A stretch of 64,000 bases of DNA from Euryodendron excelsum (Eukaryota > Streptophyta > Magnoliopsida > Ericales > Pentaphylacaceae), in NCBI GenBank assembly GCA_033060915.1, contig CM065384.1, positions 29,885,001-29,949,000 of the forward strand, written 5' to 3'. Numbering within the stretch: the stretch's first letter is position 1; every line of letters begins with the position of its first letter. Made by a program: the position numbers and the translations under genes. Below the pieces are notes generated by a model. That model did no database searches and had not been told where the DNA came from. It saw nothing but the letters and a program-made list of their open reading frames with translations. Below, piece by piece: positions 1 to 12,192 of the stretch.

Positions 1-474
1 AAAGTTAATAAGCTCTCTTTAGTGAGAGGCCTGTTTTGGTAGGTTAACAAAACCAGAAAAGAAAAAGTAATGTTATGAGATTCTAGATCCCAAAATAGAC
101 TGGCCAACATTTGGCAAAATGGTAGGGTAGAGGATAGAGGTGGGTCTTAGTCATCCATCCTCATATAATGAAGAAAAACTTGCCAACCATAACATAATAA
201 AGTAGACTTGTAATAACTGCACGATCAATTTAATTAAGAGCTCTATTCAAATTTGATTGGCTTAATCAAGAAAATAGTTTTCTGAAAGTTTATATTGAAA
301 CCCAAGTGTTTTTTTTTTTTTTTGTTGCTGCTAAGAGGGTATCTGAGCTTCTTAGCATACTCAGACTAATCCTTGAGCACCATGTATTTGAGCCTTTTAC
401 TAGAACCTACATTGAAAACCAAATATAATAATTCATAGAGGAGCATTTAGGTTTACAGTGACTAATTTCTATAT
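1..474. other. Intergenic sequence, no gene seen
   Basis: AT-rich plant intergenic DNA with a poly-T run near 309-323. I see no ORF of note, no RNA gene and no clear repeat boundary in this stretch. Confidence 0.5.
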
Positions 475-929
475 GGGTTAAATGCACTCGTATGATTTGG
501 CCAGAGAACACAAAACCTCGGTAATTTTAAAATTTACACTTTAAACTGTCCCATAGTTTTGACTAAAGTGCAAAATTAACGGAAACACAAGCTGAATTGA
601 GGCACGTTTTGACTTTAATACAATAAATTTGGAGGGGGCCCAAATTACTTTAATCCCTTTTTTTTAAATTGTGTTTTCTTCATTTGGTTGATCCTATTTC
701 CACCACCTCACCATAACCACCGCTACTACAAAAATGGTGATAGTAGCAGCGCTTTGGGACGTCTTGGGTGGTAGAGAAGTAAAGAAAAATAAAATAAGAG
801 TATTTTAAACATTTCCCAAAACAATATTAATGAGGTTAGGTTTTATACTTTACTCCAAACTAAACGGGTTGAATGTACAATTTTTAGCCACTGGGAGCAA
901 CACGTTTTGGGGTCAAAGGTGTTTAACCC
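475..929. mobile_element. Possible MITE with short imperfect terminal inverted repeats
   Basis: The block opens with gggttaaatgcactc and closes with aaaggtgtttaaccc, whose reverse complement begins gggttaaa, so the ends form a short imperfect inverted repeat. It has no coding capacity and is about 455 bp long. No clean TSD is visible, so it may be only a fragment or chance. MITEs with gggttaaa-type ends are common between plant genes. Confidence 0.3.
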
Positions 930-1417
930 GTCCTATACTTTCAAAACTACAACAAAGATCGATTGTGTCGAGTTTGTTGCTGACTTGAACTGATATTTAC
1001 CTTATGAAAGATTGAAATATTGGCATAGATTTACCTCTAATATTTTAAAGAGTATATATAGTTTGAAGTAGTTTACATATATATTTTTTGAAGCAGCTAC
1101 CTCATTAATTTTACTAGATTTCAAGGTTAAGTAGACAAACAAGGCCTTTTACCAAATCCTACTCAAATTATACATCCCTGGTTCCATATGCAACAGGTTA
1201 TACTGCAGGTTGAGTTCTATTCTACTTAGACAAAAAAATAATCTCAATATTTATTGTTCTAATTTCAAATTTTCACACATGGTAGGATGTTGTAATTGCA
1301 TTTGCACTCTCCTCCCCTGACCAAAATGGGGTCGGCTGATTTATGCTGTTATGTGAATGATTATCATTTTAATTTCTCCTTTTTGATTAGATGACTTAGG
1401 GGTTTTTTTTAAAATTT

Positions 1418-1770
1418 TTTTTCCAAGAGAATGATAGTAAGCACTGAAAATACTTACTGATAACCAGCAAAATGAAGAGCATTTAACTCGTGCCTTTGTC
1501 AACAATATATATCAGACATACCCAGAAGAAAAGAGCGATGTATAAATACATTTGCGAAAGAGGAATAATTGTAGTGTTTAGATATCTTCTTATACAATCA
1601 TAAGAGGTGATGCAATGATTAGCTAATTCTCATGCTAAATATAAGGTTTCAAATTTGCCCCTTCTCGTGCCCTCTTATGATCAGTTATCATTCTTGTAAT
1701 GCATAAACTTTATATAGTTTGTAGAGAAATAGCGCTATATAAGCTTGAGAGAGTAGTAGGTCAAAGAGTA
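1418..1770. repeat. Left half of a locally duplicated intergenic block, split by a retroelement
   Basis: This stretch matches 40124-40484 with many substitutions. Shared phrases include the aagagaatga start, ...gcaaaatgaagagca..., ...agatatcttctt... and ...aatagcgcta... The match resumes at 8208-8341, opposite about 40485-40757. The two halves are therefore one ancestral block opened by the insertion at 1771-8202. The part around 1604-1672 resembles a tRNA-derived SINE head (see 40312-40376). Confidence 0.6.
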
Positions 1771-2415
1771 TGTTAAAAAAATTGGTTCATTTTGTGCCAT
1801 GTAAATTGAGAATTAAAATCTCTTTATGTCTTGTGTGAGTCTTGAGTGTATTGATCATATTGTAATGACCTTAGATGTTAGGATTTTGCCTCCGTGAAGC
1901 CTCAAAGGAAGAATCAGTAACAGTTGGATGAATTTTGAGAAGATAGGTCATCTGTAAAATTCAAGGGAATCTGTCTCTAACAGATCTGTTCTCTTGAAAC
2001 TGGTTTTTGACCATGATATGGTTCGAATTAGAAAAGTCTTATTAGAGGAAAAGTTCTAGAACTTTGAGTCTTCTTTTTAGATAATTTTAAATCTCACCAA
2101 TCCGACATTGGAGTAAAACATTATAGCTAGAATATTGAAGACTGCACCATGGACTCCCCCATGGTGCACCTCAACCGCGCCGTGGCACACTCCCCTCAGC
2201 AACAAATATTCAGATGGCAAAGACATGCACCATTAGGCGCACCAAACTAAGCGCACTTGGATAGTTTTTTGGTTTCGACTCTACTTTCCAGCCTGGCACT
2301 AAAAAACTAAAAAGTTGCCTTAGCCCTTCAAGGAACATGTGAGAACATGTGGGAGGAATCTTAGTTGGTATGGACTCAACAAGAAACATTATTTACAAGT
2401 ATGTATCATATATAC

Positions 2416-2570
2416 ATTTTGCCCATACACTTGTGCACTTGCACATACACTTGTACACATGGGAATCAAACTTGTCCATACACTTGTGCAATTAAGAATT
2501 AAACTTGCCCATACACTTGTGCACATGAGGGTTAATCTTGCCCATACTCTTGTGCACATGGGGATCAAAG
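2416..2570 (+). repeat. Short tandem array inside the LTR
   Basis: Degenerate units of roughly 30 bp repeat cccatacacttgtgcac followed by atgrgrrt-type spacers, about five times. The same array is present at about 7375-7540 in the 3' LTR with a different unit composition. It lies just upstream of the TATA-like stretch, where LTR enhancer repeats usually lie. Confidence 0.7.
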
Positions 2571-2625
2571 GAAGAGAGGATCTAAGGTGTCTTCCTCAGC
2601 CAACAAGGGCTTGTAGCAGCTGCCA

Positions 2626-2644
2626 TGTTATATATATATATATA
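2626..2644 (+). promoter_or_regulatory. Probable TATA region of the LTR promoter
   Basis: A run of ta repeats (tatatatatatatata) follows the tandem array and is conserved in the 3' LTR at about 7604-7624. By position it is the likely core promoter, but a simple microsatellite would look the same. Confidence 0.4.
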
Positions 2645-3209
2645 GAATAGATTCAAGTGGGTGGCAAGCAAGCATTGGGAGAGAAATTGAGAGAGAATAG
2701 ATTCAAGTGTTTTGTGCACTCTCCCACTTAAGAGTCATCTACTTCATATGTTAAGAGCCTACATGTTCTAAGAGGACTCTCCATCATATTTTTCTTCATA
2801 CTATCAAAGAGAAGAGAGTAGCTTGTGGTGATTCAAGTTGCTAGATCAAAGGGCTTCATCGTGGACTCGGTGGAGAATCAAGTGCTGGAACGAGTTCGTG
2901 GATTCAGATGGTGTACAAGCTGCAAGGTTCAATCCTAGTTGTGGACTCAATAGTGTGAAAGGGTTGTAAGGCATTCTTGTACTTTGTTCCTTATATAGTG
3001 CTTGATTGGAGCTGGATTAGGTTTCGTGGTTTTCTCCTGGAAGGGTTTCCAAGCTAAAAATCTTGTGTGTCTTCATTTATATTTATGGTTTGTTTTAGAT
3101 TTATCATTGCTAACACTTGCTTAAAAATTGAGTAGAGACCTATTCAACCCTCTCTAGGTCATCTTTAGGATATAAATCCATATTACCAAGAACACTTGGT
3201 TTTTTCATT

Positions 3210-3221
3210 TGGTATCAGAGT
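3210..3221 (+). other. Primer-binding site, initiator tRNA-Met type
   Basis: tggtatcagagt lies two bases after the 5' LTR. It matches the usual plant copia PBS tggtatcagagc except for the last base. Confidence 0.85.
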
Positions 3222-3289
3222 GGGACACTCTTAAAATCGTTTTCAAAACGATTTTTCTTGAGTGAGGTCCTGAAAGTGCTTCTAGTAAC

Positions 3290-5239
3290 ATGGATTTGCC
3301 TAAAGAGGGTAGTTCTATGCTTAGACCTCCATTATTTGATGGTTCTAATTATCCTTATTGGAAAGTTAAGATGCGTGTATTTTTGAAATCTCTTAATGAA
3401 AGAGTTTGGCTAAGTGTTGTACAAGGATGGACTTCTCCAACCAAACTAGTTGAAAATATGGTTATTTTCAAACTTGTGTCTGAATGGGATAAAACTGAGA
3501 TGGCAGATTGTGGATGGAATAGTAAGGCCATGAATGCTATTTTTAATAATGTATCTCTCGAAGAATTTCATAGGATTTCAAAATGTGAGATTGCTAAAGA
3601 AGCTTGGGATATTTTAGAAGTCACTCATGAAGGTACTAATACTGTTAAAGTGTCAAAACTTCAAAGGTTGACCACAAATTTTGAAACTCTCTGAATGGAG
3701 GAAAGTGAAACCTTTGATGCATTTTATTTAAAATTGAAGGACAGAGTAAATTCAAGTTTTAATCTCAGTGAAAGAATTTCAGATTCAAAAATTGTTAGAA
3801 AAATTTTGAGATCTCTTTTAGATCAGTTTCAACCTAAAGTTACAGCTATAGAAGAGAGCAAAGATGGTAATGCTCTTAAAGTTGAGGATCTTGTAGGTTC
3901 TCTTCAAATTTATGAAGCCAACTTGAAACAGAACAAAAGGACTATTAAGAGCATGGCTCCTCAGTCCATTAAGGGAGACTATGAGATTTCTAGTGAAGAA
4001 GAACAAGATCTTGACCTAGCTGAGATGACCTTGTTTGCTGAAAAATTTAGAAAGTTTCTTAAAAGTAGGAAGAAAAAGGCTTCCAAGTCTCAGAAAACCA
4101 AGAAAATTCAATATTGGTCACATTGCTTAAGAATGCCCAAACAAGAAAAAGAAAAAGAATAGGGTGATGGTTTCCACTTGGGATGACATTAGTTCTGAAG
4201 AATATGAGGAATCTTCTTCTCCTAAACAAACTAATAATTTTATTGCATTTGCTTCATCTGTGCATAAATCTTTCAAATCATATTCGTCCTTACGTGTTTC
4301 TGTTGATAATGTTATAGAAACTCACAGGGAACAGGAATGTGAGACAAGTTCAAATAGATCTAAAAATGAGGATGATGGGATACAACAAGCATATAAGGAA
4401 ATGTATGATGAATGTATAAAACTAAAAGAATACAAGTTAAAGGTGACGGTCAAGTAAAAAACTGTTCAAAAGGAAAGAGACATGTTAAAGCAAGAAGTAG
4501 CTGAAGTCTCCACCAAATTGAATCAGTTTGAAACTGAATGGGAGACTCTTTCTAACAAGCTACGTGAAGTTGAAAAAGAGTTGCAAGAAAATAATGAATC
4601 CAAGAAGAAATTAGAAGGAAATGTGTTATGCTTGGAAAAAAAGCTGGCTGCTATCAATACAACTTTCAAACATCAAGTAAGAGCAACCGAAAAGCTCCTC
4701 AGAAAAGCTCACATGATATAAGTGGCATAGGATTTGGAGATGCACCTTCCTCATCCAATGCAGTCAAGGAACTACAATCTGTGCCTTCTCTAACCATTGA
4801 TGATTTCAAGTCAACTTCAAATCAGAAATTGTTGAAAAATCAACAATCCTCAAAGCATCAACCTCAAAGGCACAATTTAAGTCAATCAAGGGTAAATGCA
4901 ATGCCCTTTCAGGTAAATATTCAACCTTTTCATGCTGTATTTGTGCCTATTTGTCATCATTGTGGTGTTAAAGGACACATTAGGCCAAATTGTTTTAAAA
5001 GGTTCATTGCCCTAAGGATGAAAGTTCAATTTGAACTTGTGTATCAAAATAAATTTTACAACAATCGTTTTCAAGTCCTGGTTGAAGATTACCAAAGATT
5101 ATATCTAAAATTTCAAAATTCTTTTCAAAATTATCAACCAAGGATAAGATATTTTTCTAGAAGAAATTCTAGACAAAACCATTTTGATAATCAAGCTTTA
5201 TACTTTCAACTGAAAGTTTTGAAAACATTATTAAACTAA
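3290..5239 (+). pseudogene. gag: Sirevirus-type gag, broken by stops and frameshifts
   Basis: Gag would form the virus-like particle and bind element RNA. The reading starts at the ATG at 3290 (MDLPKEGSSM...) and shows a copia-type gag core through about 3950, including the LFDGSNYPYWK and EVTHEGTNTVKVSKLQRL segments. A TGA at 3692-3694 interrupts the frame and would fit a C-to-T change. Near 4105 a deletion has removed the first half of a zinc knuckle. Only GHIA-x-EC remains (4116-4136), in another frame and with its own stop. A lysine/glutamate-rich coiled-coil stretch follows (4380-4720). A second, complete CCHC knuckle, CHHCGVKGHIRPNC, lies at 4952-4993 in a third frame, followed by N/F/Q-rich sequence to the stop. 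It cannot make full-length protein now. Confidence 0.85.
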
Positions 5240-6706
5240 AGACAAGAGTCATTTGGGTTAGAAAGTCAAACTTGCATCTTTGTGTTGATGTGTATGCTAA
5301 GCCTCTAGACCGCCATAGGAAATATGCAGAGGCTAGTTTATTAGGATGATGTTTAAGTTTTTTGTAACCTAGGATTTGAGTGCTTCATAGTTATTCTTTT
5401 GGTTCTAGTGTTATGATCCCTTTTGTAATGTTGTTTATCTTTTGTTATATTTCTATTTGTTTTTATTAAAACACACAAAAAAAAAAAAAAGAAGGAATTT
5501 TTGTTATTCTTGACTTGTGTTCATAGTTTTGATTGATCTACATTTGACTTCATGTGATAGAATCAAACTACATATTTTTGGAGAAGAGTTCTTTATCCAT
5601 GCCAAGTATGAACTAAGTGTCTTGTATGTTTGAATGATGATTTTCATAATTGAATTGACACTTTGATGCACTTTCATCGAGAAAAAACATGTTGAGTCTA
5701 AAAATGTTTTGTTTTGTATTTGTTTCATTTGAATTCCATGAGTATTGTGTTTGAAAAGACCTATGATTGCATATCCTCTATATAGTTTATATTTGTTAAT
5801 GCATTGTCTCCCTCTTGTGCTTTCACAATACAAAAGAATATCTAGAGTGAGCTGCTTGTTCAAACCAAAAAAAAAAAAATACTGCAAATTCAAAAGAAAT
5901 TTTATGCAGTCACGACCAAGGAAAATGCTACCTATGAGTATAGAGTGAAAGCTACTATAGACGTTCGCCAAAATGTGCAACATGGTTTGAAGCGTCATAG
6001 AGAAGGCTACCTTACTCACTAAAGTGAAAGCCACCTTCGACCTCAAAAGAGTGAGCTATTGAGAGGTGTTATGCATTTGAGGGAGAGCCTTTGCATTTTT
6101 GAATGTTCAAGCTTTGATTGGTTTTTAATCGGTTTGATTTTCATGCTAAATGATATCTCTTGTGAATTCTTGATTTAAGTACTAAAAAATATGATTTTGT
6201 TCTTAAAGCTTGATCCTGTTATTCTTGATGCTCACACACTCACTTTGTCATTTAGTTATGACTATCATCATCTTGTTGAAAACTTGATGTGATCTTTATC
6301 TTGGACATGTCTTTATGAACTTGTGTACTTGATATGTGTATTTGAGCTCTTGCAATATGAATCTGTTCTATAGGTTTCTTAAAATTTATGATTGTCAAGT
6401 CATTTATATGTTTTTGTGTATATTCATTTAAATCTTGAGGTTGCATTTTATGTCAAAAAGGGGGAGAAGTATTTGGTGTGTATGCAGGTGTTGAGGAGGA
6501 GTATATCATTGTTGATGTATTAGTTGAGGGGGTGTAATATTACTTGCTTTCCATTTTACCTTTCCATTTACATTTGATCTTGTGCTAAGGTTTTATCACC
6601 AAGTGAGTTGCTTAGGCTATAAAGAGTGGAGCTTGGTTCTTGTTTTTATATGTTTTGGGGTTGTGAGTGTTTTCAATGTAATCTTTGGGTTTTGTCACAA
6701 AATAGC
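5240..6706 (+). other. Internal non-coding part of the gag-only element
   Basis: Just after gag, a short reading (KTRVIWVRKSN, about 5243-5275) resembles the sequence near the gag/protease joint of Sireviruses. No protease, integrase or RT follows. The rest is AT-rich with A-runs at 5470-5490 and 5866-5880 and short ORFs that look like chance. One polypurine tract of aaaaagggggag type lies at about 6453-6466, well upstream of the LTR. Confidence 0.7.
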
Positions 6707-6719
6707 CAAAGGGGGAGAT
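6707..6719 (+). other. Polypurine tract before the 3' LTR
   Basis: aaagggggaga runs almost directly into the 3' LTR, where plus-strand DNA synthesis would be primed. A similar tract at about 6453-6466 makes a multiple-PPT arrangement, a Sirevirus trait. Confidence 0.8.
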
Positions 6720-8202
6720 TGTTAAGAAAATTGGCTCATTTTGTGTCATGTAAATTGAGAGTTAAAATCTCTTTATGTCTTGTGTGAGTCTTAAGTGTAT
6801 TGATCATATTGTAATGACCTTAGATGTTAGGATTTTGCCTTCATGAAGCCTAAAAGGAAGATTCAATAACAGTTGGATGAATTTTGAGAAGATATGTCAT
6901 TTGCAAAATTCAAGAGAATCTGTCTCCAACAGATCTGTTCTCTTGAAACTGGTTTTTGACCATGATATAGTTAGAATTAAAAAATTCTTATTAGAGGAAA
7001 AGTTGTAGAACTCTGAGTCTTCTTTCCAGAGAACTTGAATCTCATCAATCCGACATCGGAGTAAAATGTTATGGTCCGAATACTAAAGAATGCACCATAG
7101 ACTCCGCCATGGCGCACCTCAACCGCGCCGTGGTGCACTCCCCTCAGTAACAAATATTCAAATGGCAGAAACAAGCATCATCAGGCGCACCAAACTGGGC
7201 TATGGCGCACTTAAATAGTTTTTTGGCTCCGAATCTACTTTCTAGCCTGGCACTAAAAAGCTAAAAAGTTGCCTTAGCCCATCAAGGAACTTGTGAGAAC
7301 ATGTGGGAGGAATCTTAACTAGTATGTACTCAACAAGAAACATTATTTACAAGCATGTATCATATATACATTTTGCCCATACACTTGTGCACTTGTCCAT
7401 ACACTTGTACACATGGGAATCAAACTTGGTCATACACTTATGCACATGAGGATTAAACTTGCCCATACACTTGTCCACCTTGCCTATACACTTGTGCATA
7501 TGAGAATTAATCTTGCCCATACTTTTGTGCATATAGGGAACAAAGGAAGAGAGGATCTAGGGTTTCTTCATCAGCCAACAAAGGCTTGTAGTAGCTGCCA
7601 TATTATATATATATATATATATATAGAATAGATTCAAATGGGTGGCAATTAAGCATTGTGAGAGAAATTGAGAGAGAATAGATTCAAGTGTTTTGTGCAC
7701 TCTCCCACTTAAGAGTCCTCTACTTTATATGTTAAGAGCCTACATGTTCTAAGAGGACTCTCCATCATACTTTCCTTTATACCATCAAAGAGAAGAGAGT
7801 AGCTTGTGATGATTCAAGTTGCTAGATCAAAGGGCTTTATCATGGACTCGGTGAAGAATCAAGTGCTAGAACGAGTTTGTGGATTCGGATGTTGTACAAG
7901 CTGCAAGGTTCAATCCTAGTTGTGGACTCAATAGTGTGAAAGGGTTGTAAGGCATTCTTGTACTTTGTTCCTTATATAGTGCTTGATTGGAGCTGGATTA
8001 GGTCTTGTGGTTTTCTTCTAAAAGGGTTTCCACATTAAAAATCTTGTGTGTTGATGGTTGTGTGTTTTAATTTATATTTATGGTTTGCTTTAGATTATTC
8101 ATTGCTAACACTTGCTTAAAAATTGAGTAAAGACCTATTCACCTCCCTGTAAGTCATCTTTAGGATATAAATCCATATTACCAAGAACACTTGGTTTTTT
8201 CA
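6720..8202 (+). repeat. 3' LTR of the gag-only element
   Basis: It starts tgttaagaaaattgg and ends cttggttttttca, and is 1483 bp long. It carries a small extra segment near 8050 compared with the 5' LTR, and its tandem array (about 7375-7540) differs in unit order. The LTRs differ at many scattered positions, so the insertion is not recent. Confidence 0.85.
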
Positions 8203-8207
8203 GAGTA

Positions 8208-8341
8208 TGATAGGATTATGACCTTTGAAGTATGTTGTGGAATTTAATATCTTCTTAGAATAGTTTTGGCATGGAGATGACTCCTAAGCATCTGAGATGT
8301 TTCACCCCAGTTTTCATGCAACTAATTCTCATGCTAAATAT
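8208..8341. repeat. Right half of the split intergenic block
   Basis: It continues the match of 1418-1770 to the block at 40124-40757. Shared phrases include attatgacctt, ...tcaatatcttc..., ...atagttttgg... and ...acatctgagat... It confirms the empty-site structure of the insertion at 1771-8202. Confidence 0.6.
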
Positions 8342-8984
8342 TGTTGGAAAAATATCCGTTTTTATTTTAAATGAACAGTTTTGAATGAATAGGTGTTTGG
8401 TTGTGACCTTTGGAAGACACCATTTGAATGGTGACTTTTGAAAATGGACACCTTATTTTATATATATATATATATGTCCCTATAGAGATCTGTATCAACT
8501 TAAGATAGAAAGACAAGTAAAAGAGATTTGATTTTCATTGCATTGGGAGAGTCTTACATTGTTTTGGTTCGCAAGACACACAAATTGGAGTGCACCTTTT
8601 GTGTGTGGGGGAGCACACCTTTTGTGTGTGGGGGATCATTGTATCCTGAGAGATAAACGTTTAAATCCTTCTACACCTCTGTGGGGGACGAATATTTCTT
8701 AAAGACATGGAGTCCAACTCTAGCCTCAATCAGTATATTCATTCCCTTCCTCTTTGGTATTCTACAAATTGGTTAGTATTTAATTGTCTAGCAATTTATA
8801 TATGTTATCTGTATTCGTACTGGTTTATATTGATTGTGACTCTGTTTTGAATTGTATTCTAAATTGATTGTATCTCTGAACTTTGTAATTTTGAAACTTA
8901 TATTTATTTAGTATTATTATTAAATTTGATTATCACAATGATACATATATTCTCAAACACAAAATTATATCATTGTCCATAACA
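8342..8984 (+). repeat. 5' LTR of the Tork-like element
   Basis: The start tgttggaaaaatatcc matches 29722 onward over at least 270 bp. It contains a TATA-like run at 8458-8476 and a duplicated gtgcaccttttgtgtgtggg-type phrase near 8590-8635. The end is placed at ...ccataaca (8984) because it mirrors the start. This boundary is uncertain because no clear primer-binding site follows. Confidence 0.6.
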
Positions 8985-10770
8985 ATCTTAGGACAAATTC
9001 TTGGTGTTTATCACCTTTATGTTTGTTGATTATATATGTGTTACTGTGTTATTCAAATTCTGCATTTTTTGAGTTTCTAAAAGAAGAAACTTTTAGTTTC
9101 TTTCAGTTTGTTTTCCTTATTTTCAATTTGTTGCACATTTGTAATCCAAAATTTTGTCGATTATATTTTTTTCTATACATTGAGTTTTATTGGATGAAAC
9201 TTATATCTGTGTAATTAGTTTTTTATTACCTGTCTAACGGTATATTATTTGTATGTTTTGGATTAGCGGATTAAAAGTCATGAATTTCTAAAGTTTTCCT
9301 AGGTCTTTGGTTCTCTAGTTTGTAGAACTAGAAACATGTGTACTATTTCTAACAATGGAGGAATCAACGGCTCTTTTCAAAATTCGAAAACTTTTCAGTA
9401 ATTACAAAAAAAAGTTTTGGGTATATTTTTAAAATTTCAAAAAATTTTGGAAATATTTTATAATTCCCAAAATTTTTGAGGAGCAAACTATAATTTCATA
9501 AATGATAGGGTTGCAGTTTGTAATTACATAAAATTTTAGAGCTATTTTGTAATTTTTAAAAGTTTGGGTCTAAACTATAATTTTAGAATTTTTTTGAAAT
9601 TGTGATTTTGTTGGAATTATGATTTCCTTTACTATGATATGGTATGTTATATGGTATTTCTGATCATATGAAGTGTTGCCATATTTGATTGTAGTATACT
9701 TGAAGATAGTGGATTCATGTGAATCTTGGTCTTCAGTAATCCTTAGACAAATCATGTCTGTTATGCAGCATGGAAGGGCATGTGTGCCACAACAAACGCA
9801 ATTAAAGAAGTGGGTCAGAGACTTAGAATTGGATTGGGAGTCCCAAAGAAGCAGATCTGTCTATTTACAAAGTTGACATAAAGTTCCACGTTGTTAGCCA
9901 AGATGAAGTTCCCCACAAACTAGTGCAACTGGTTTTTCCATTGAGAGCAATTAGACCAAGCCAATCTAAATATAGAAATGGTTCAATCATCTAATACATG
10001 GCTTGAACAAAGTGTTCAATGTCCGGCTTTCTTAAAGAAATAGTTGGTATCCTCAAGTTTTATTGGCGAGCCTAAGGTGCAACTGCATGGTTCACATGAA
10101 ATTGATTCACCTATCGGCCAACTTTGCATTTTAGAAAATGTAAGGAAAAGAACTCATGATGTGGTTCATGATATGGTTAAGGAATCTTCATCTGACGAAT
10201 TTTCATATTTTTAGTTGTTTGAATTTCTCTTTGTATTATAATATTTATTATGTATCTTATAATTATGTGTTTGGAATACTTTTGTATCCATGTACCAAGA
10301 TATTTTTAACATGTGTTGTGGCGTATTTATATTTGAATGTTTAAGTTACTGTTGACATAACATTTAAATTATTGAATTAAAGATTATATAGTTGGAAGTC
10401 GCTTTATTTAATTGTGAGTTTGATTCATATTTATTTGCAAGTATGTTAGTTACCATATGTTTTCGGTGATGCTTTGAGATATATCTAGACTTCTACAACA
10501 TGAGATTTGTTTTTTAAAAATTCTAAGTTATGTATGGTTGGTAACGAGTTTGCATGATGTGCATGAGGGTTTTATTCTTTATGGTTGAAAAACCTACAAA
10601 GTTATTTTTTGGTTAGTAGATAATTACTTGTATATAGAGATAGTTCATTGCTATTTGTTATACTTTGTTTTATTCAAAGTATTATTATAATGTGTATATG
10701 TGGTTTCAAGTCATGTATATTTTGGTTTAAGTCTTTTGGAAGTACTAGAGAATCTTAAGATTTGAATTTC
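8985..10770 (+). other. Decayed internal region of the Tork-like element, no recognisable gag
   Basis: AT-rich sequence where gag and protease would be expected. Only short ORFs occur and none shows a gag core, CCHC knuckle or DSG motif. Around 9360-9600, phrases such as ttttgtaattt repeat irregularly. Part of this stretch may be a separate insertion that I cannot delimit. Confidence 0.5.
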
Positions 10771-10776
10771 CTTGAC

Positions 10777-11989
10777 TTGAAATGTATTCAAACTAGAGGA
10801 GGTGAAAAATAGCTTGTTACTTTCATAGATGAATGCTCTCAATATTATTATGGGTATTTGTTAAGGAGTAAAGATGTAGCATTAGATATGTTTATACATT
10901 ACCAAAATGAGGTTGAGAACCAACTTAGCAAGAAGATTAAGGTATTAAATATGGTGAATATGAAGCACCATTTACTTAGCTATGTTTGGTACATGGTATT
11001 AATCACCAATCTACATCACCTTGTTCACTACAGTAAAATGGAGTTGCTAAACATTCAAATCTAACTGTTAAGGAGATGTTGAATGCGATGTTGACAAGTT
11101 CTGGTTTAACCTAGAATTTATGGGGGGGAAGCATTGATGTCTGCAAACTATGTTCTCAACAATATTTTCCACAAGAAACTTAGTAGACCACTTTATGAAT
11201 TATGAAAAGGTCATGGACTTTCTTCTAAATTCTTATAAATATAGGGGTGTTTGGCGAAGGTGGCAGTTTCTATTCCTTAAAAGGGTTAACATAGGATCTA
11301 AAGCTGTTGATTATATATTCATAGGCTACTCTACAAAATAGTAGTGCGTATTGGCAAGTTTGAAATTTCTGATATACTTAGTGTTCTTATGGGGTCTAAG
11401 AATGCATCATTCTTTAAGAATGAATTTTCTTGTAAACCTGCACAAGAATCTAGTTTTCTTTAAAGAATTCATGATTCGTTGATGAGGATAAACCTAGAAA
11501 AAGTAAAAGAGCAAGGACATTAACATCCTTTGGTCCTGATTTCCTAACAATTTTTTTAGAAAGTGTGCCTCAGAATTTCAAAGGATCTGTGTCCTCTCTA
11601 GAAGCCCTTTTTACAAAAAGTGCTTATTACGAGTGAAATTGAATCTATCTTGGACAATCACACTTGGGAACTAGTGTAGTTTCGACTAGGTTATAAACCT
11701 TTAGGGTATAAGTCGATCTTTATGAGGAAGATGATAGCTGATGGATCAATTATAAGGTAGACTTGTAGTCAAAGGCTATAGGCAAACCGGAGGAGTGGAA
11801 TACTTTGATATGTATTCACTTAAGACAAGAATACGTTGCACAATCTAAAAATAAATTAAATGGATGTTAAGAGGGCATTCTTGAATCGTGATTTAAATGA
11901 GGATATTTGTATGGATCAACCGAAAGGGTTTACAATCTCTGATAGTGTGAAAAATGTATGCACATTTATTAAGTCTTTGTATGGATTTA
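10777..11989 (+). pseudogene. pol: Copia integrase and N-terminal RT remnant, part 1
   Basis: Integrase core sequence reads QTRGGEK...TFIDECSQYYYGYLLRSKDVALDMF (about 10787-10900), where FIDEC corresponds to the first catalytic region. The integrase C-terminal reading KRVNIGSKAVDYIFIGYST ends near 11340. The RT N-terminus follows in fragments (about 11640-11870) and ends MDVKRAFLNRDLNEDICMDQPKGF...SLYG at 11860-11985. Several stops and frameshifts make it non-functional. The reading breaks off exactly where the Sirevirus is inserted and continues at 28048. Confidence 0.8.
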
Positions 11990-12192
11990 TGTTGACTACA
12001 TGCTTTGATTTTGATGATTACAAAGCATATGTTAGTGATCTAATGACTCTACTTAGTGTGCAAATTATGTATTGCCTTAAACTTAATAGGTTCATGACTT
12101 GAAGCTTGTCACATTGGAAGATATTGAAAGAGTTGTGTATTGCAAGAACACCAAGTATTGTTGAAGATTTGAAGAGATGGACTTGACAAAGA

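Larger units (their letters stand above)
1771..3207 (+). repeat. 5' LTR of the gag-only element
   Basis: It starts tgttaaaaaaattgg and ends cttggttttttca, immediately before the primer-binding site. It is 1437 bp long. It aligns throughout with 6720-8202, with scattered differences and small indels. It contains a short tandem array (about 2416-2570) and an AT-rich TATA-like stretch (2626-2644). Confidence 0.85.
1771..8202 (+). mobile_element. Gag-only (TR-GAG-like) Sirevirus-type Ty1/copia element, complete with TSD
   Basis: The element has two long LTRs (1771-3207 and 6720-8202), TG...CA ends and a 5-bp target duplication gagta at 1766-1770 and 8203-8207. It has a tRNA-Met-type primer-binding site after the 5' LTR and a polypurine tract before the 3' LTR. 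The internal region of about 3.5 kb carries a decayed gag. No protease, integrase, RT or RNase H motif can be read in any frame. Sirevirus assignment rests on the gag sequence type, the second CCHC knuckle followed by long Q/N-rich sequence, and repeated aaaaggggga-type polypurine tracts. Mobilisation would have needed proteins from a full Sirevirus. The alternative, internal deletion of a full element, is possible because a relic of the gag/pol joint remains near 5243. Confidence 0.85.
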
